Source of the DNA: Sulfurimonas sp. RIFOXYD12_FULL_33_39
GTDB lineage: Bacteria > Campylobacterota > Campylobacteria > Campylobacterales > Sulfurimonadaceae
Direction of reading: 5' to 3'
Length of the DNA: 64,000 nucleotides
NCBI GenBank assembly: GCA_001829785.1
Contig: MICF01000007.1
Span: 62,001 to 126,000 of the forward strand
A program made the translations under genes and the position numbers. Of this stretch, positions 26,605-36,044 are shown piece by piece; within the stretch, counting starts at the first letter, position 1; every line of letters starts with the position of its first letter. Under the pieces are notes generated by a model, which was not told where the DNA came from, did not search any database, and saw only the letters and a list, made by a program, of their open reading frames with translations.

Positions 26605-29325
26605 ATGAGCAAAACAGTTACGATAATAGACACATTTGGTTTTTTCTTTCGCAGTTTTTACGCACTTCCGCAATATCTTAAAAATAAAGATGGCTTTCCT
26701 ACCGGACTTTTAACAGGTTTTACGAATTTTATCTCTACTTTGCAAAAACAACATGACAGCGATTATATAATTTTTGCTATAGATACCAAAGGCAACAGCT
26801 TTAGAAATGAGATCGACCCTAATTATAAAGCACACAGAACGCCTCCTCCTGAAGAGTTGATTATGCAACTTCCAATCGCAATAGAGTGGATAGATAAGAT
26901 GGGGTATAAAACTCTAGGACGTACAGGGTATGAAGCCGATGATATGATAGCAACCGTTGTACATTTTGCTAAAGAAAAGGGTTACAATGTAAGAGTTGTC
27001 TCTCATGATAAGGATTTGTTTCAGCTTATAGACGATGGTAAAGTAGTTTTAGTTGATGCTGTTAAGAAAAAAACTATGGATGAAGAGGCATGTTTTGAAA
27101 AATACGGTATCACACCAAAGCAGTTTATAGATTATCAGGCAATAATTGGTGACTCTGCTGATAATATCCCCGGTGTAAAGGGCATAGGTAAAGTCGGGGC
27201 AGAAAAACTCTTAATTGAACACGGTAGTTTAGATAATATTTACGCAAATATAGATGATGTAAAACCAGCAGGCATCAAGAAAAAGCTGATTGATTCAAAA
27301 GATGCCGCTTACATGTCAAAAGAGTTAGTTACTTTGAGGCATGATGCGCTAGAGAACTTTGATTTTGAAGAGTATAAGATGGACGTTGAACATCCGTTTT
27401 TAAATATTTATGATGAGCTTGTAAAATACGAACAAAATGCAATTTTAAGAACACTTCATGCAAAAAATATAGTTGCTGAGGAAGTTCATCATGAAGCACT
27501 CAAAAAAGTAGAAGTAGAAATGGAAAAAAATAAGAAGTTAGACTTTAAAGCAACTCTTATAACGGATGTAAAAGAGTTACATGTAGTTTTGAGTTCTTTG
27601 ACAAAAGAGAGTATTGTAGCTTTTGATACGGAAACTACGGGACTTGATTATGAAAAAGACTCTCTTGTAGGCTTTAGCTTTTGTTTTAATAATATTGAGG
27701 CTTATTATATCCCTGTATCTCACTTTTATCTTGGTGTAAGCGAACAGATAAGTTCAGATGATGCTAAAACTGCAATTAGAAAAATATTTAATTCTCGTGT
27801 TGTAGGACATAATATAAAATTTGATTTGCATTTTGTAACCAGATTTTTAGAAGATGATAGTTTTGAGATTTTTGCAGACTCTATGATACTTGCTTGGCTT
27901 ATAAATCCTGAGAGTGCGCTATCTCTTGATAAACTCTCAGACAAGCTCTTAAGCCATAAAATGCTCTCCTATAAAGATACCGTAAAAAAAGGTGAAACTT
28001 TTGCTAGTGTAGAGCTTGAAGATGCTTGCAAATATGCAGCTGAAGATGCATTTGTTACATTAAAACTCTACTACCAATTTTTAAATATGTTAGAACTTCA
28101 AGATGCAAAACATCTTATAGATGAGGCAAGAGAAGTAGAATTTCCTTTTATAAATACACTTTTAAAGATGGAAAAAAGCGGTATAGAAGTAAATGGCAAA
28201 TTTTTAGAAAAATTTCTTGTTGAAGTAAAAGAGAGTTTAGGTAGCTTGACTAAAGATATCTACGCTTTGGCAGGCGGTGAGTTTAATATTAACTCTACGC
28301 AACAGCTCGGTGCCGTACTTTTTGAAAAATTAAACCTTCCGGTTGGAAAAAAGACAAAAACAGGATATTCAACGGATGAAAAAGTTCTTAGTTCATTGAA
28401 AGATTCGCACGAGATAGTTCCTCTTCTTTTAGAATATCGTGAGACTTACAAACTCTTCTCTACATACATAGAGCCGCTTTTAAAATTAAGCCGTGAAGAT
28501 AAAGATAGCCGCATACATACCTCTTTTGTTCAAACTGGAACAGCAACCGGGCGTCTTAGCTCAAAAAATCCAAATTTACAAAATATTCCTACAAGAACGC
28601 CTCTTGGTGCAAAGATAAGAGAGGCTTTTGTAGCAGGAAAAGGTAAAAAACTTATAGGTATAGACTACTCTCAAATAGAGTTAAGACTTCTTGCACATTT
28701 TACGCAGGACAAAGTTTTGGTTGACGCATTCAAACATGACAGAGATATTCATATGCAAACAGCGATTGCTCTTTTTGGGCAAGAAGAAGCAGCGCAAAAA
28801 AGAAACGTAGCTAAAACTGTAAACTTTGGGCTTCTTTATGGAATGGGACAGAAAAAACTCTCTGATACGCTAGGTATTACGACAAAAGAGGCAAAAGAGA
28901 TTATAGAGAAATATTTTAATAGTTTTCCTACAGTCAGAGCATACTTTCGCTCTATTGTAGATTTTTCAAAAGAGGCTGGTTATGTTGAGACTTTGTTAAA
29001 ACGCCGTAGATATTTTGACTACGAGAATGCTTCACCGATGTTTAAAGCTGCTTATGAGAGAGAGTCTGTTAACAGCGTATTTCAGGGAAGTGCTTCTGAT
29101 CTTATAAAACTAAGTATGAATAAAATCCATAAAATTATAGAAGATGAAAATCTAAATGCAAAAATGCTTTTGCAAATTCACGATGAGCTTATATTTGAAG
29201 TAGATGAAAGTGAGGCGGAAGTTTTAGGCAAAAGGTTTAAAGATATTATGGAGAACATAACTCAGCTAAACGTCCCTCTAAAATCGAGCATAAATATTGG
29301 AAATAATTGGAGCGAGTTAAAGTAG
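26605..29325 (+). CDS. polA: DNA polymerase I
   Basis: 906 residues, full length. Residues 1-290 form the 5'-3' flap exonuclease (SHDKDLFQLIDD, GDSADNIPGVKGIGKVGA). Residues of about 310-490 form a 3'-5' exonuclease that keeps its metal residues: DTETTGL, GHNIKFDLHF and YAAEDAFV. Residues of about 520-906 are the polymerase, with motif A GIDYSQIELRLLAHF, motif B AKTVNFGLLYGMG and motif C LLQIHDELIFEV. It repairs DNA and removes primers. Proofreading appears intact. A two-component pair follows after 6 bp. Confidence 0.98.
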   Translation: MSKTVTIIDTFGFFFRSFYALPQYLKNKDGFPTGLLTGFTNFISTLQKQHDSDYIIFAIDTKGNSFRNEIDPNYKAHRTPPPEELIMQLPIAIEWIDKMGYKTLGRTGYEADDMIATVVHFAKEKGYNVRVVSHDKDLFQLIDDGKVVLVDAVKKKTMDEEACFEKYGITPKQFIDYQAIIGDSADNIPGVKGIGKVGAEKLLIEHGSLDNIYANIDDVKPAGIKKKLIDSKDAAYMSKELVTLRHDALENFDFEEYKMDVEHPFLNIYDELVKYEQNAILRTLHAKNIVAEEVHHEALKKVEVEMEKNKKLDFKATLITDVKELHVVLSSLTKESIVAFDTETTGLDYEKDSLVGFSFCFNNIEAYYIPVSHFYLGVSEQISSDDAKTAIRKIFNSRVVGHNIKFDLHFVTRFLEDDSFEIFADSMILAWLINPESALSLDKLSDKLLSHKMLSYKDTVKKGETFASVELEDACKYAAEDAFVTLKLYYQFLNMLELQDAKHLIDEAREVEFPFINTLLKMEKSGIEVNGKFLEKFLVEVKESLGSLTKDIYALAGGEFNINSTQQLGAVLFEKLNLPVGKKTKTGYSTDEKVLSSLKDSHEIVPLLLEYRETYKLFSTYIEPLLKLSREDKDSRIHTSFVQTGTATGRLSSKNPNLQNIPTRTPLGAKIREAFVAGKGKKLIGIDYSQIELRLLAHFTQDKVLVDAFKHDRDIHMQTAIALFGQEEAAQKRNVAKTVNFGLLYGMGQKKLSDTLGITTKEAKEIIEKYFNSFPTVRAYFRSIVDFSKEAGYVETLLKRRRYFDYENASPMFKAAYERESVNSVFQGSASDLIKLSMNKIHKIIEDENLNAKMLLQIHDELIFEVDESEAEVLGKRFKDIMENITQLNVPLKSSINIGNNWSELK

Positions 29326-29331
29326 TGCTAC

Positions 29332-30543
29332 ATGTTAAAACAGTATAAAGAAGCCATTGAAAAGAGTAATATAATTTCTAAAACCGACGTTAATGGGATA
29401 ATCACTTTTGTTAATGATGAGTTTTGCAATATCAGCGGCTACACAAAAGATGAGCTTATTGGACAAAATCACAATATTGTTAGACATCCGGATGTTGATG
29501 ATGAGAAATTTAAATATCTTTGGGAAACTATAAAACATAAAAATATATTTAAAGATACTGTTAAAAATCTAGCAAAAAACGGTACGACTTTTTATGTAAA
29601 TACTACAATTATTCCAATACTTGATAAAAATGAAAATATAGTTGAGTTTGTAGCAATCAGGTATGATGTGACAAAAGAGGTAGCCCTAAGAGAAGAACTT
29701 TTAAAAAAAGAGAGAGAGTATGAGGAGCTAAACAAAAGTCTGGAAAAAAGGGTTCAGGAACAGACAAAAGAGCTTCAAGAATTAAACCAAACTCTTGAAA
29801 AACGTGTACGTGATGAGATAGCAAAAAATGAAGATAAACAGCGTGTCATGTTTTGGCAGTCTCGACATGCAAGTCTTGGTCAAATGCTTGCAAATATTGC
29901 TCATCAGTGGAGACAGCCGCTTACTGAGCTTAGCCTTGCCATGTTTAATATTAAAAAAGCTTTGCAAAACGAACAGGCTGATAATGTAACAAAATTTTAT
30001 GATGAGAGCAAAAACATTATAAAAAACATGTCTGAGACCATAGATGATTTTACAAACTTTTTCTCACCCGATAAAGAGAAATACTACTTTAATATTAGTG
30101 AGAGTATAAGGGAGTCCATAGGTCTATTAGAGAGTGTAATAAATGACGAGATGATAATCATAAAGACAGAATTTAATGATATAAAAGTTCTTGGAATAAC
30201 AAATGAGCTTACTCAGGTAATTATTAATTTGATTAACAACTCAAAAGATGCATTTATACACAATAGTATTCTTTTGCGTGAAATAAATATAACTACTAAA
30301 AAAGAGAGAGATTTTGCTGTTATAGAAGTACATGATAATGCAGGCGGAATATCAAAAGAGAATATAGAAAAGATTTTTGAGCCGTATTTTACGACAAAAC
30401 ATAAAAGTCGCGGTACGGGATTGGGGCTTTTTATGTCGAAAATGATTTGCGAACAGGGATTAAACGGAACTCTTGATGTAAAAAGTAAAAAAAATACAAC
30501 AACGTTTAGTATAAAAATTCCATTGGATAAGCATGAAAAATAG
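29332..30543 (+). CDS. cytoplasmic PAS sensor histidine kinase
   Basis: 403 residues, no membrane helix. A PAS domain (about 1-120, NGIITFVNDEFCNISGYT, NIVRHPD) resembles redox-sensing Aer-type PAS domains. A coiled coil (about 120-165), the HWRQP-type phosphoacceptor segment ASLGQMLANIAHQWRQPL and an ATPase domain with NLINNSKDA, DNAGGI and GTGLGLFMSK follow. The ligand is unknown; an oxygen or redox signal is possible by PAS type. It overlaps the response regulator gene by 11 bp. Confidence 0.9.
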   Translation: MLKQYKEAIEKSNIISKTDVNGIITFVNDEFCNISGYTKDELIGQNHNIVRHPDVDDEKFKYLWETIKHKNIFKDTVKNLAKNGTTFYVNTTIIPILDKNENIVEFVAIRYDVTKEVALREELLKKEREYEELNKSLEKRVQEQTKELQELNQTLEKRVRDEIAKNEDKQRVMFWQSRHASLGQMLANIAHQWRQPLTELSLAMFNIKKALQNEQADNVTKFYDESKNIIKNMSETIDDFTNFFSPDKEKYYFNISESIRESIGLLESVINDEMIIIKTEFNDIKVLGITNELTQVIINLINNSKDAFIHNSILLREINITTKKERDFAVIEVHDNAGGISKENIEKIFEPYFTTKHKSRGTGLGLFMSKMICEQGLNGTLDVKSKKNTTTFSIKIPLDKHEK

Positions 30544-31210
30544 AGTACTAAAAGAGCTGAAAATTTTACTTGTAGAAGATGAAGAGAACCTAGCACGTCT
30601 TTTAAAAGAAGCAATCGGCGATAATTTTCATAGTTTTACTATTGCCGCAGATGGTTTAGAAGGTATCGAGCTATTTAAAAAAATAAAGCCTGATATCGTA
30701 ATAACCGACATTATGATGCCTCGTCTTTCAGGACTTGAAATGGCTAAGAGATTAAAAGAGATTAATTCTGATACGCCAATTATAATACTTAGTGCTTTTA
30801 GCGAAAAAGAGAAGCTATTTAGTGCAATAGATATAGGTATTACAAAATATTTTTTAAAACCCTTTGATACGGAAGAGTTGTTGGAGTATATTGAGAGTAT
30901 TACGTCAAAATTGGGAAATAAGCTGTTAAAATTAAGCGAAGGTTTTATGTTTAACAAAACTACAAACTCTCTATATAAAAATGACAGATATGTTCCGCTT
31001 TCAAAAAATGAGATAAAATTTTTGTCTCTTTTAATGGATAACCAAAATAGAATTATTGATGATACTTTGATTAAAGAGCATTTGTGGAGTGCTGATGCGA
31101 GTGATGAGAGAGTTAGAACTTTTATAAGAAGGCTTCGCGCAAAAACATCAAAGAAACTGATACAAAACATAAAAGGAGTCGGATACCGACTCTCTTTTAA
31201 CGAAAATTAG
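30533..31210 (+). CDS. OmpR-family response regulator
   Basis: 225 residues: a receiver domain (about 1-125) with VEDEENLARL, phospho-Asp in ITDIMMPRLSG, switch residues ILSAFSE and Lys in LKPFD, then a winged-helix DNA-binding domain (about 135-225) ending KLIQNIKGVGYRL. It is the cognate partner of the kinase just upstream. Targets are unknown. The 3' end overlaps the convergent sulfite reductase gene by 14 bp. Confidence 0.93.
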   Translation: MKNRVLKELKILLVEDEENLARLLKEAIGDNFHSFTIAADGLEGIELFKKIKPDIVITDIMMPRLSGLEMAKRLKEINSDTPIIILSAFSEKEKLFSAIDIGITKYFLKPFDTEELLEYIESITSKLGNKLLKLSEGFMFNKTTNSLYKNDRYVPLSKNEIKFLSLLMDNQNRIIDDTLIKEHLWSADASDERVRTFIRRLRAKTSKKLIQNIKGVGYRLSFNEN

Positions 31211-32900
31211 TTCTCTCTATTTTTGGTTTGTAATGAGGGTCTTCTCCCTCTATAGTCCAAAGCTTTTTGGATAAGTAGCTAATTGCATCAAAAAAATTAT
31301 CTTCTACATGTGCCCAAAAATCAAGTCCGTTAAACTCTTTTTGAAGCAACGCTTTTTCATACTCAAAAGTTCCTATTCCGTCGCGTTGTTCAAGCTTTAG
31401 AGTTTGTTTTGTTTCAAGATTTGCCAAAAACCATAAAGAGATAAACTCTTCAGAGTAGTTGTTTAATACTTTTGAAGCGTACTCTTCAAAATCACTATAT
31501 CCACTAAGTTCAAATAGTGTAATAGCCAAAGAGACAACGCTATTTAGATGAACAAACGGTACCATTGAAAAGAGCTGTCGTCCGACTGATTTTCCCTCAG
31601 AGTGTTCTGCTCCTAGAAAAATTCTAGCTCCGCCTTCAGTATCTCCAAAGTTATTTGTTTTTAGACCTATTAAGCCAATGTCTGCATGTCTATGTCTTCC
31701 GCAACCTTTGGCACAACCTGAAAATCCGACTTGAATACGGTGTTCGTTTATCTTATCTAAGGGCAGATATGAAGTCTCATCTTTTATGCTCCAAACGGCG
31801 TAAGGGCATAAGTTGCCTGCACATGCCACAATCGTGTCACTAATTGCAGGTGATTTAAGCAAGCAAGACGGTTCTTTTAAACCTAGTATATAGATATTTT
31901 GATCAATTCCAAAGCGAATCTCAGCTGCATTTTTTGTAGCAAAAGAGGAAATCTCTTTTATCTCTTTTGTAGTTAGTCTTGAGAAATCTGTTTGATAGCA
32001 AAAGCCGAAACCGCCGTCTTTTAGTTTATGAAATTCAGCAAATTCCGCTTTTTCTAAAATAAGTTCTCCTTCTGGCTCAAACTCTTTTTTATATTCTTTT
32101 TGAATATGAGCTTTTAACCCATCCATACCAATCTCTTCAATCATATGAAAAATTCTGGTCTTAGCTCTAGAAAAGCGAGAACCGTGAAGATAAAATGCTT
32201 CAATAAATGCTTTGAAAAAATCAAACACCTCATCTTTAGTTAAAAAGATATCTGCACTTTTTGCAACTTCTGTATTTTTGCCGCCCATATAGACGTTAAA
32301 ACCAAAAATATTATTTTTTTTAGCAAGTGCAAAGTATATGTCGTTTGCAAAAAAAGAAGTTACATTAGAACGGTTGCCTGATATACCTATCGATACACGT
32401 CGTGGTAACATTCCTACATAGCGAGGGTTTTTTATAATATAATCATGCATAGCCATAACAATTGGATATGATTCTATCTGTGCATACTCTCCGCATCCGT
32501 CATAAGGATCCGTAACTATATTTCTTACGTTATCTCCAAAGCTTTGCCATGTAGATACGCCTAGAGCATTTATACGTTTATGTATCTGTAAAACATTTTC
32601 TGCTTCAACTCCGTGGAGCTGAATACCCGCTCTTGCAGTTAAAATAATAGTTAAATCGTACTCTTCAACTATGTCGGCAATGCTTTGGAATTGTTCTGCG
32701 CTAACTTTTCCGCCTGGAATACGAATACGGATTGTAAACTCATCTTCTAAAAAATCCGTATTAAATATTCCGAAATCTTGAAGATAGTATCTATCACCCT
32801 CTGCAAGACTTTCAAAATCTATATTATCGAAATCTTTGTAATAATCAATCGGTTTTAATTGAGCTTTATAACGCTCTCTTTTATTTAATTTATTTTCCAT
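31197..32900 (-). CDS. siroheme sulfite/nitrite reductase hemoprotein
   Basis: 567 residues of the ferredoxin-type nitrite/sulfite reductase family, with two duplicated halves. Siroheme-binding basic residues lie in the PRRVSIGISGNRSN region. The [4Fe-4S] ligands are in CAGNLCPYA and SGCAKGCGRHRHADIGL. The first pair is C-x4-C, one residue shorter than the usual C-x5-C; the second is the normal C-x3-C. It probably reduces sulfite for assimilation, or nitrite. It reads on the same strand as nrdG, 45 bp downstream of it. The choice between sulfite and nitrite cannot be settled from sequence. Confidence 0.87.
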   Translation of the reverse strand: MENKLNKRERYKAQLKPIDYYKDFDNIDFESLAEGDRYYLQDFGIFNTDFLEDEFTIRIRIPGGKVSAEQFQSIADIVEEYDLTIILTARAGIQLHGVEAENVLQIHKRINALGVSTWQSFGDNVRNIVTDPYDGCGEYAQIESYPIVMAMHDYIIKNPRYVGMLPRRVSIGISGNRSNVTSFFANDIYFALAKKNNIFGFNVYMGGKNTEVAKSADIFLTKDEVFDFFKAFIEAFYLHGSRFSRAKTRIFHMIEEIGMDGLKAHIQKEYKKEFEPEGELILEKAEFAEFHKLKDGGFGFCYQTDFSRLTTKEIKEISSFATKNAAEIRFGIDQNIYILGLKEPSCLLKSPAISDTIVACAGNLCPYAVWSIKDETSYLPLDKINEHRIQVGFSGCAKGCGRHRHADIGLIGLKTNNFGDTEGGARIFLGAEHSEGKSVGRQLFSMVPFVHLNSVVSLAITLFELSGYSDFEEYASKVLNNYSEEFISLWFLANLETKQTLKLEQRDGIGTFEYEKALLQKEFNGLDFWAHVEDNFFDAISYLSKKLWTIEGEDPHYKPKIERTNFR

Positions 32901-32945
32901 GGATGTATTTTATCTAATAATTAATTGTGTTTTTATTGATATATA

Positions 32946-33647
32946 TCATCTATAAACAATTTCAATATCAGCAAGTAGAAGTGATTTGTCGATTTTCTTT
33001 TTTGGTCTTTGAAGATTTGCTATATTTGTTCCGGTGTCTCTAAACTCTTGAATAAAATATTTGCTTGTGTATTTTCGGTTTTTTAAATCGATTATAATCT
33101 CATTTATGTCATTTTCATCTAGCAAATCATCATGCAGTGTAGTTCTGATTTCAAACTCAACACTGCTTTTTATAAGAAAATCAAGAGTTTGAGAAAATTC
33201 GTCAAACTTATTTGAGTGGGTAATTTGTGTAAATTTTGTTTTTGGAGATTTATAATCAAGTGCTACATAATCTAAAAGATTTAATTCAATCAACTCTTTT
33301 ACATGTAGGAAATTTGTACCGTTTGTATCGAGTTTTATCTTAAATCCGAGTTGTTTTATCTTTTGACAAAAAAGAACCAAATCATAAGATGAGGCTTCTC
33401 CGCCTGATAAAACAACAGCTTCAAGCAGGTTTACTCTGGTTTTTAAGAAATTTAGTATGTCTTCATAGCTATACTTTCCGCTTTTAGCAAAAACTATATC
33501 TTTGTTGTAGCAGTAGTCACATCGCATATTGCACCCGCTAAACCATACTATGCATGATAAATGCTCAGGATAGTCTAAGTGGGTGAATGATGTTAAATCA
33601 TATATTACATTAGCATTCAGTGAATTGTTTTCTCTGTTTATGCTCAC
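32946..33647 (-). CDS. nrdG: anaerobic ribonucleotide reductase activating protein (radical SAM)
   Basis: 233 residues. The radical SAM motif is FSGCNMRCDYCYNK (C-x3-C-x2-C), and GGE appears in VVLSGGEASSY. It cuts SAM to place the glycyl radical on class III ribonucleotide reductase. The start is GTG at 33647 with GGA 7 nt upstream; it overlaps the 50-residue glycyl-radical gene by 38 bp. It is longer than E. coli NrdG (154 residues) and resembles the longer NrdG of Pseudomonas-type systems. Confidence 0.92.
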   Translation of the reverse strand: MSINRENNSLNANVIYDLTSFTHLDYPEHLSCIVWFSGCNMRCDYCYNKDIVFAKSGKYSYEDILNFLKTRVNLLEAVVLSGGEASSYDLVLFCQKIKQLGFKIKLDTNGTNFLHVKELIELNLLDYVALDYKSPKTKFTQITHSNKFDEFSQTLDFLIKSSVEFEIRTTLHDDLLDENDINEIIIDLKNRKYTSKYFIQEFRDTGTNIANLQRPKKKIDKSLLLADIEIVYR

Positions 33648-33762
33648 CGGTTTTTCCTACATTAAAACTCTCGACAGGTCTATGATAACCCATAACTCTT
33701 GTGTAAACAATACACTTTTGTCTTTTGTCTTTTAACATAGTTAAAGCTTCATTTTTACTCAT
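33610..33762 (-). CDS. separate glycyl-radical peptide of class III ribonucleotide reductase
   Basis: A 50-residue frame from ATG at 33760-33762 to TAA at 33610. It contains YTRVMGYHRPV and SFNVGKTGEHKQR, which is the C-terminal glycyl-radical segment of NrdD (family motif RVxGY; radical Gly is residue 25). nrdD itself ends 15 bp upstream without this segment. The ATG has AAAAGGAGGTGA 4 nt upstream, nearly a perfect anti-16S match, so independent translation is strongly supported. It overlaps nrdG by 38 bp. The homology is recognised by eye; how common the split form is I cannot tell. Confidence 0.85.
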   Translation of the reverse strand: MSKNEALTMLKDKRQKCIVYTRVMGYHRPVESFNVGKTGEHKQRKQFTEC

Positions 33763-33777
33763 TTTTCACCTCCTTTT

Positions 33778-35874
33778 CTAAGATGCAATATTTGCTTCAG
33801 TTAAAATATCTTCGTCACACTTTGGACAGAATTCATGCTCACCTGCGATGTATCCATGTTTTGGACATACTGAAAACAGAGGTGTGACCGTTATGTATGG
33901 AAGCCTGAAATTTGTTATTACGTTTTTAACCAATTTTCTACAAGCTTCAGTAGAACTTACCTGTTCTTGCATGTATAGATGAAGAACCGTTCCACCAGTA
34001 TATTTGCACTGCAAATCATCTTGAAGAGTAAGTGCTTCAAACGGGTCGTTTGTTAAATCAACCGGAATTTGAGAAGAGTTTGTATAATAAATATTATCAC
34101 CCATTCCTGCTTGAATTATAGAGTCGCCGTAACGTTTTTTATCCTCTTTTGCAAATCTGTATGTCGTACCTTCTGCCGGAGTTGCTTCAAGATTGTAAAG
34201 GTTCCCTGTCTCTTCTTGATACTCAACCATTTTATCTCTCATGTGGTTTAATATCTCAGTTGCAAATGCTATGCCTTTTTCATTGCTAACGTCATAACCG
34301 TCACTTGTAAAATTTCTAATCATCTCATTGATGCCGTTTACGCCAATCGTAGAGAAGTGGTTTTTAAATCCGGGAAGATATCTTTTTGTATATGGAAAAA
34401 GTCCTCTGTCATACATCTCTTGAATAAATACGCGTTTTTTCTCTAATGTTAACTTTGCATGTTCCATTAGCTGATCTAGTCTTGCATATAGAGCTTCTTT
34501 ATCGCCTTTATAAAGAAACCCAAGTCTTGCCATATTGATAGTTACAACTCCGATTGAACCTGTCATCTCAGCACTTCCAAACAGTCCGCCGCCACGTTTT
34601 AGAAGTTCTCTTAAATCAAGTTGCAAACGGCAACACATAGAACGTACATGTCCCGGTTTATAAGCTTCTTCATTTGGAACTAACTTACCTGACTCGTCAC
34701 GTTTGTATTGTGAACCGACAAAATTTTGAAAATATGAAGAACCTACTTTTGCAGTATTTTCAAATAAAACATCAGTATTTTCGCCATACCAGTCAAAATC
34801 TTCCGTAATATTTACGGTAGGGATAGGAAAAGTAAACGGTTGACCTGTTAAATCGCCTTCAGTCATAATCTCATAGTATGCTCTGTTTATCTGATGCATT
34901 TCAGGCTGAAAATGTTTATATGTCATCTCTTGAAGATTTTTACATCCTCTTTGCTCTGCTTTTTCTTGAAGTTCGTTATCTAAAATATTTTTAAATAGAT
35001 GAACTTGTTTGCTTGTAGGAATTTGATCTTTTAAATCTTCAGGTACCGTCCAGTCAATTGTGACATTTGTAAATGGAGATTGTCCCCAGCGCGCAGGAAC
35101 ATTTAGGTTGTAAATAAAACTTCTTATCGCTTTTTTCACGTCGCTATACGGCAGTTTGTCTTTAAATACGTAAGGTGCCAAATATGTGTCAAATGATGAA
35201 AACGCTTGAGCTCCTGCCCATTCGCTTTGGAGTATTCCCAAAAAGTTAGCCATCTGCCCTAGTGCCTCGCGAAAGTGACGAGGAGCATCGCTCTCAACTC
35301 TTCCTCTGATTCCGTTAAAGCCTTCATCCAGTAAAACTCTTAAGCTCCATCCTGCACAATAACCTGTCAGACAATCAAGGTCATGTATATGGTAGTCGCC
35401 GTTTCTATGGGCGTAACCTTCCTCTTTAGAGTAGATTTTATCAAGCCAGTAGTTTGCGATAACTTTACCGGCAGTATTGTTTACTAGCCCTGCGTTAGAG
35501 TAGCCGGTATTTGAGTTTGCTTTAATTCTCCAGTCACTTCCGTTTATATACTCTTCTATTGTTTGTGTAGAGTTAATATATGTAGTGTCATCATCAAGCA
35601 GATGGTCTCTTTGCATTTTATGCGTATGACGATAAATCATAAATGAGCGCATAACATCAAAGTATCTTGCTTTAAAAAGCTCTGTTTCAATTAAATCTTG
35701 AATATCTTCTACCGCAACTACTCTTCTATTTTTAAGTTGATCAAGTACATTAAAAAATATTGAGCTGTCATAAGTTACGTTTTGAGATTTAAAAGCTTTT
35801 TTAATGGCATCTTCTATTTTAAAAGACAAAAACTCTTTATATGTGCCGTCTCTTTTTAAAATATTTTCAACCAT
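33778..35874 (-). CDS. nrdD: anaerobic ribonucleoside-triphosphate reductase, large part (no glycyl-radical end)
   Basis: 698 residues. An N-terminal ATP-cone (about 1-95, KRDGTYKEF start), the catalytic barrel with HIHDLDCLTGYCAGWSL and SMCCRLQLDLRELLKRGG (candidate thiyl and formate-type cysteines), and a zinc-binding end CPKHGYIAGEHEFCPKC. It makes dNTPs from NTPs without oxygen. The protein stops 12 residues after the zinc motif, where family members continue into the RVxGY glycyl-radical loop; that loop is in the next gene. The 170 bp upstream shows no NrdR box that I can recognise. Confidence 0.95.
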   Translation of the reverse strand: MVENILKRDGTYKEFLSFKIEDAIKKAFKSQNVTYDSSIFFNVLDQLKNRRVVAVEDIQDLIETELFKARYFDVMRSFMIYRHTHKMQRDHLLDDDTTYINSTQTIEEYINGSDWRIKANSNTGYSNAGLVNNTAGKVIANYWLDKIYSKEEGYAHRNGDYHIHDLDCLTGYCAGWSLRVLLDEGFNGIRGRVESDAPRHFREALGQMANFLGILQSEWAGAQAFSSFDTYLAPYVFKDKLPYSDVKKAIRSFIYNLNVPARWGQSPFTNVTIDWTVPEDLKDQIPTSKQVHLFKNILDNELQEKAEQRGCKNLQEMTYKHFQPEMHQINRAYYEIMTEGDLTGQPFTFPIPTVNITEDFDWYGENTDVLFENTAKVGSSYFQNFVGSQYKRDESGKLVPNEEAYKPGHVRSMCCRLQLDLRELLKRGGGLFGSAEMTGSIGVVTINMARLGFLYKGDKEALYARLDQLMEHAKLTLEKKRVFIQEMYDRGLFPYTKRYLPGFKNHFSTIGVNGINEMIRNFTSDGYDVSNEKGIAFATEILNHMRDKMVEYQEETGNLYNLEATPAEGTTYRFAKEDKKRYGDSIIQAGMGDNIYYTNSSQIPVDLTNDPFEALTLQDDLQCKYTGGTVLHLYMQEQVSSTEACRKLVKNVITNFRLPYITVTPLFSVCPKHGYIAGEHEFCPKCDEDILTEANIAS

Positions 35875-36044
35875 GGCAGATCCTTTTGCAAAATAATTCT
35901 GGCAGTTTATAAGATAAGAAGTTAAAAACTTATAATAAAATATGTCACATTGGCGTCACTAAAACCTCTATTGATTACTGTAGGGTATAATTGTGGGTAA
36001 AGAAAAAAAATTAAAAAAATAAATATATTTTTTGGATTGATACA

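Noticed and set aside
30628..31170. 180-residue minus-strand frame opposite the response regulator
   Set aside because: It is a shadow of the response regulator gene, with low-complexity Ser/Ile/Leu composition; the plus-strand protein has complete receiver and winged-helix motifs.
33763..33780. A frameshift or stop mutation breaking a fused nrdD
   Set aside because: The gap holds a stop, a short spacer and a near-perfect AAGGAGGTGA with correct distance to an ATG. A random break would not create this, so a real gene boundary is the better reading.
35875..36044. NrdR box or riboswitch upstream of nrdD
   Set aside because: No NrdR-like 16-mer pair and no conserved riboswitch core could be recognised in these 170 bp; the stretch is only AT-rich.
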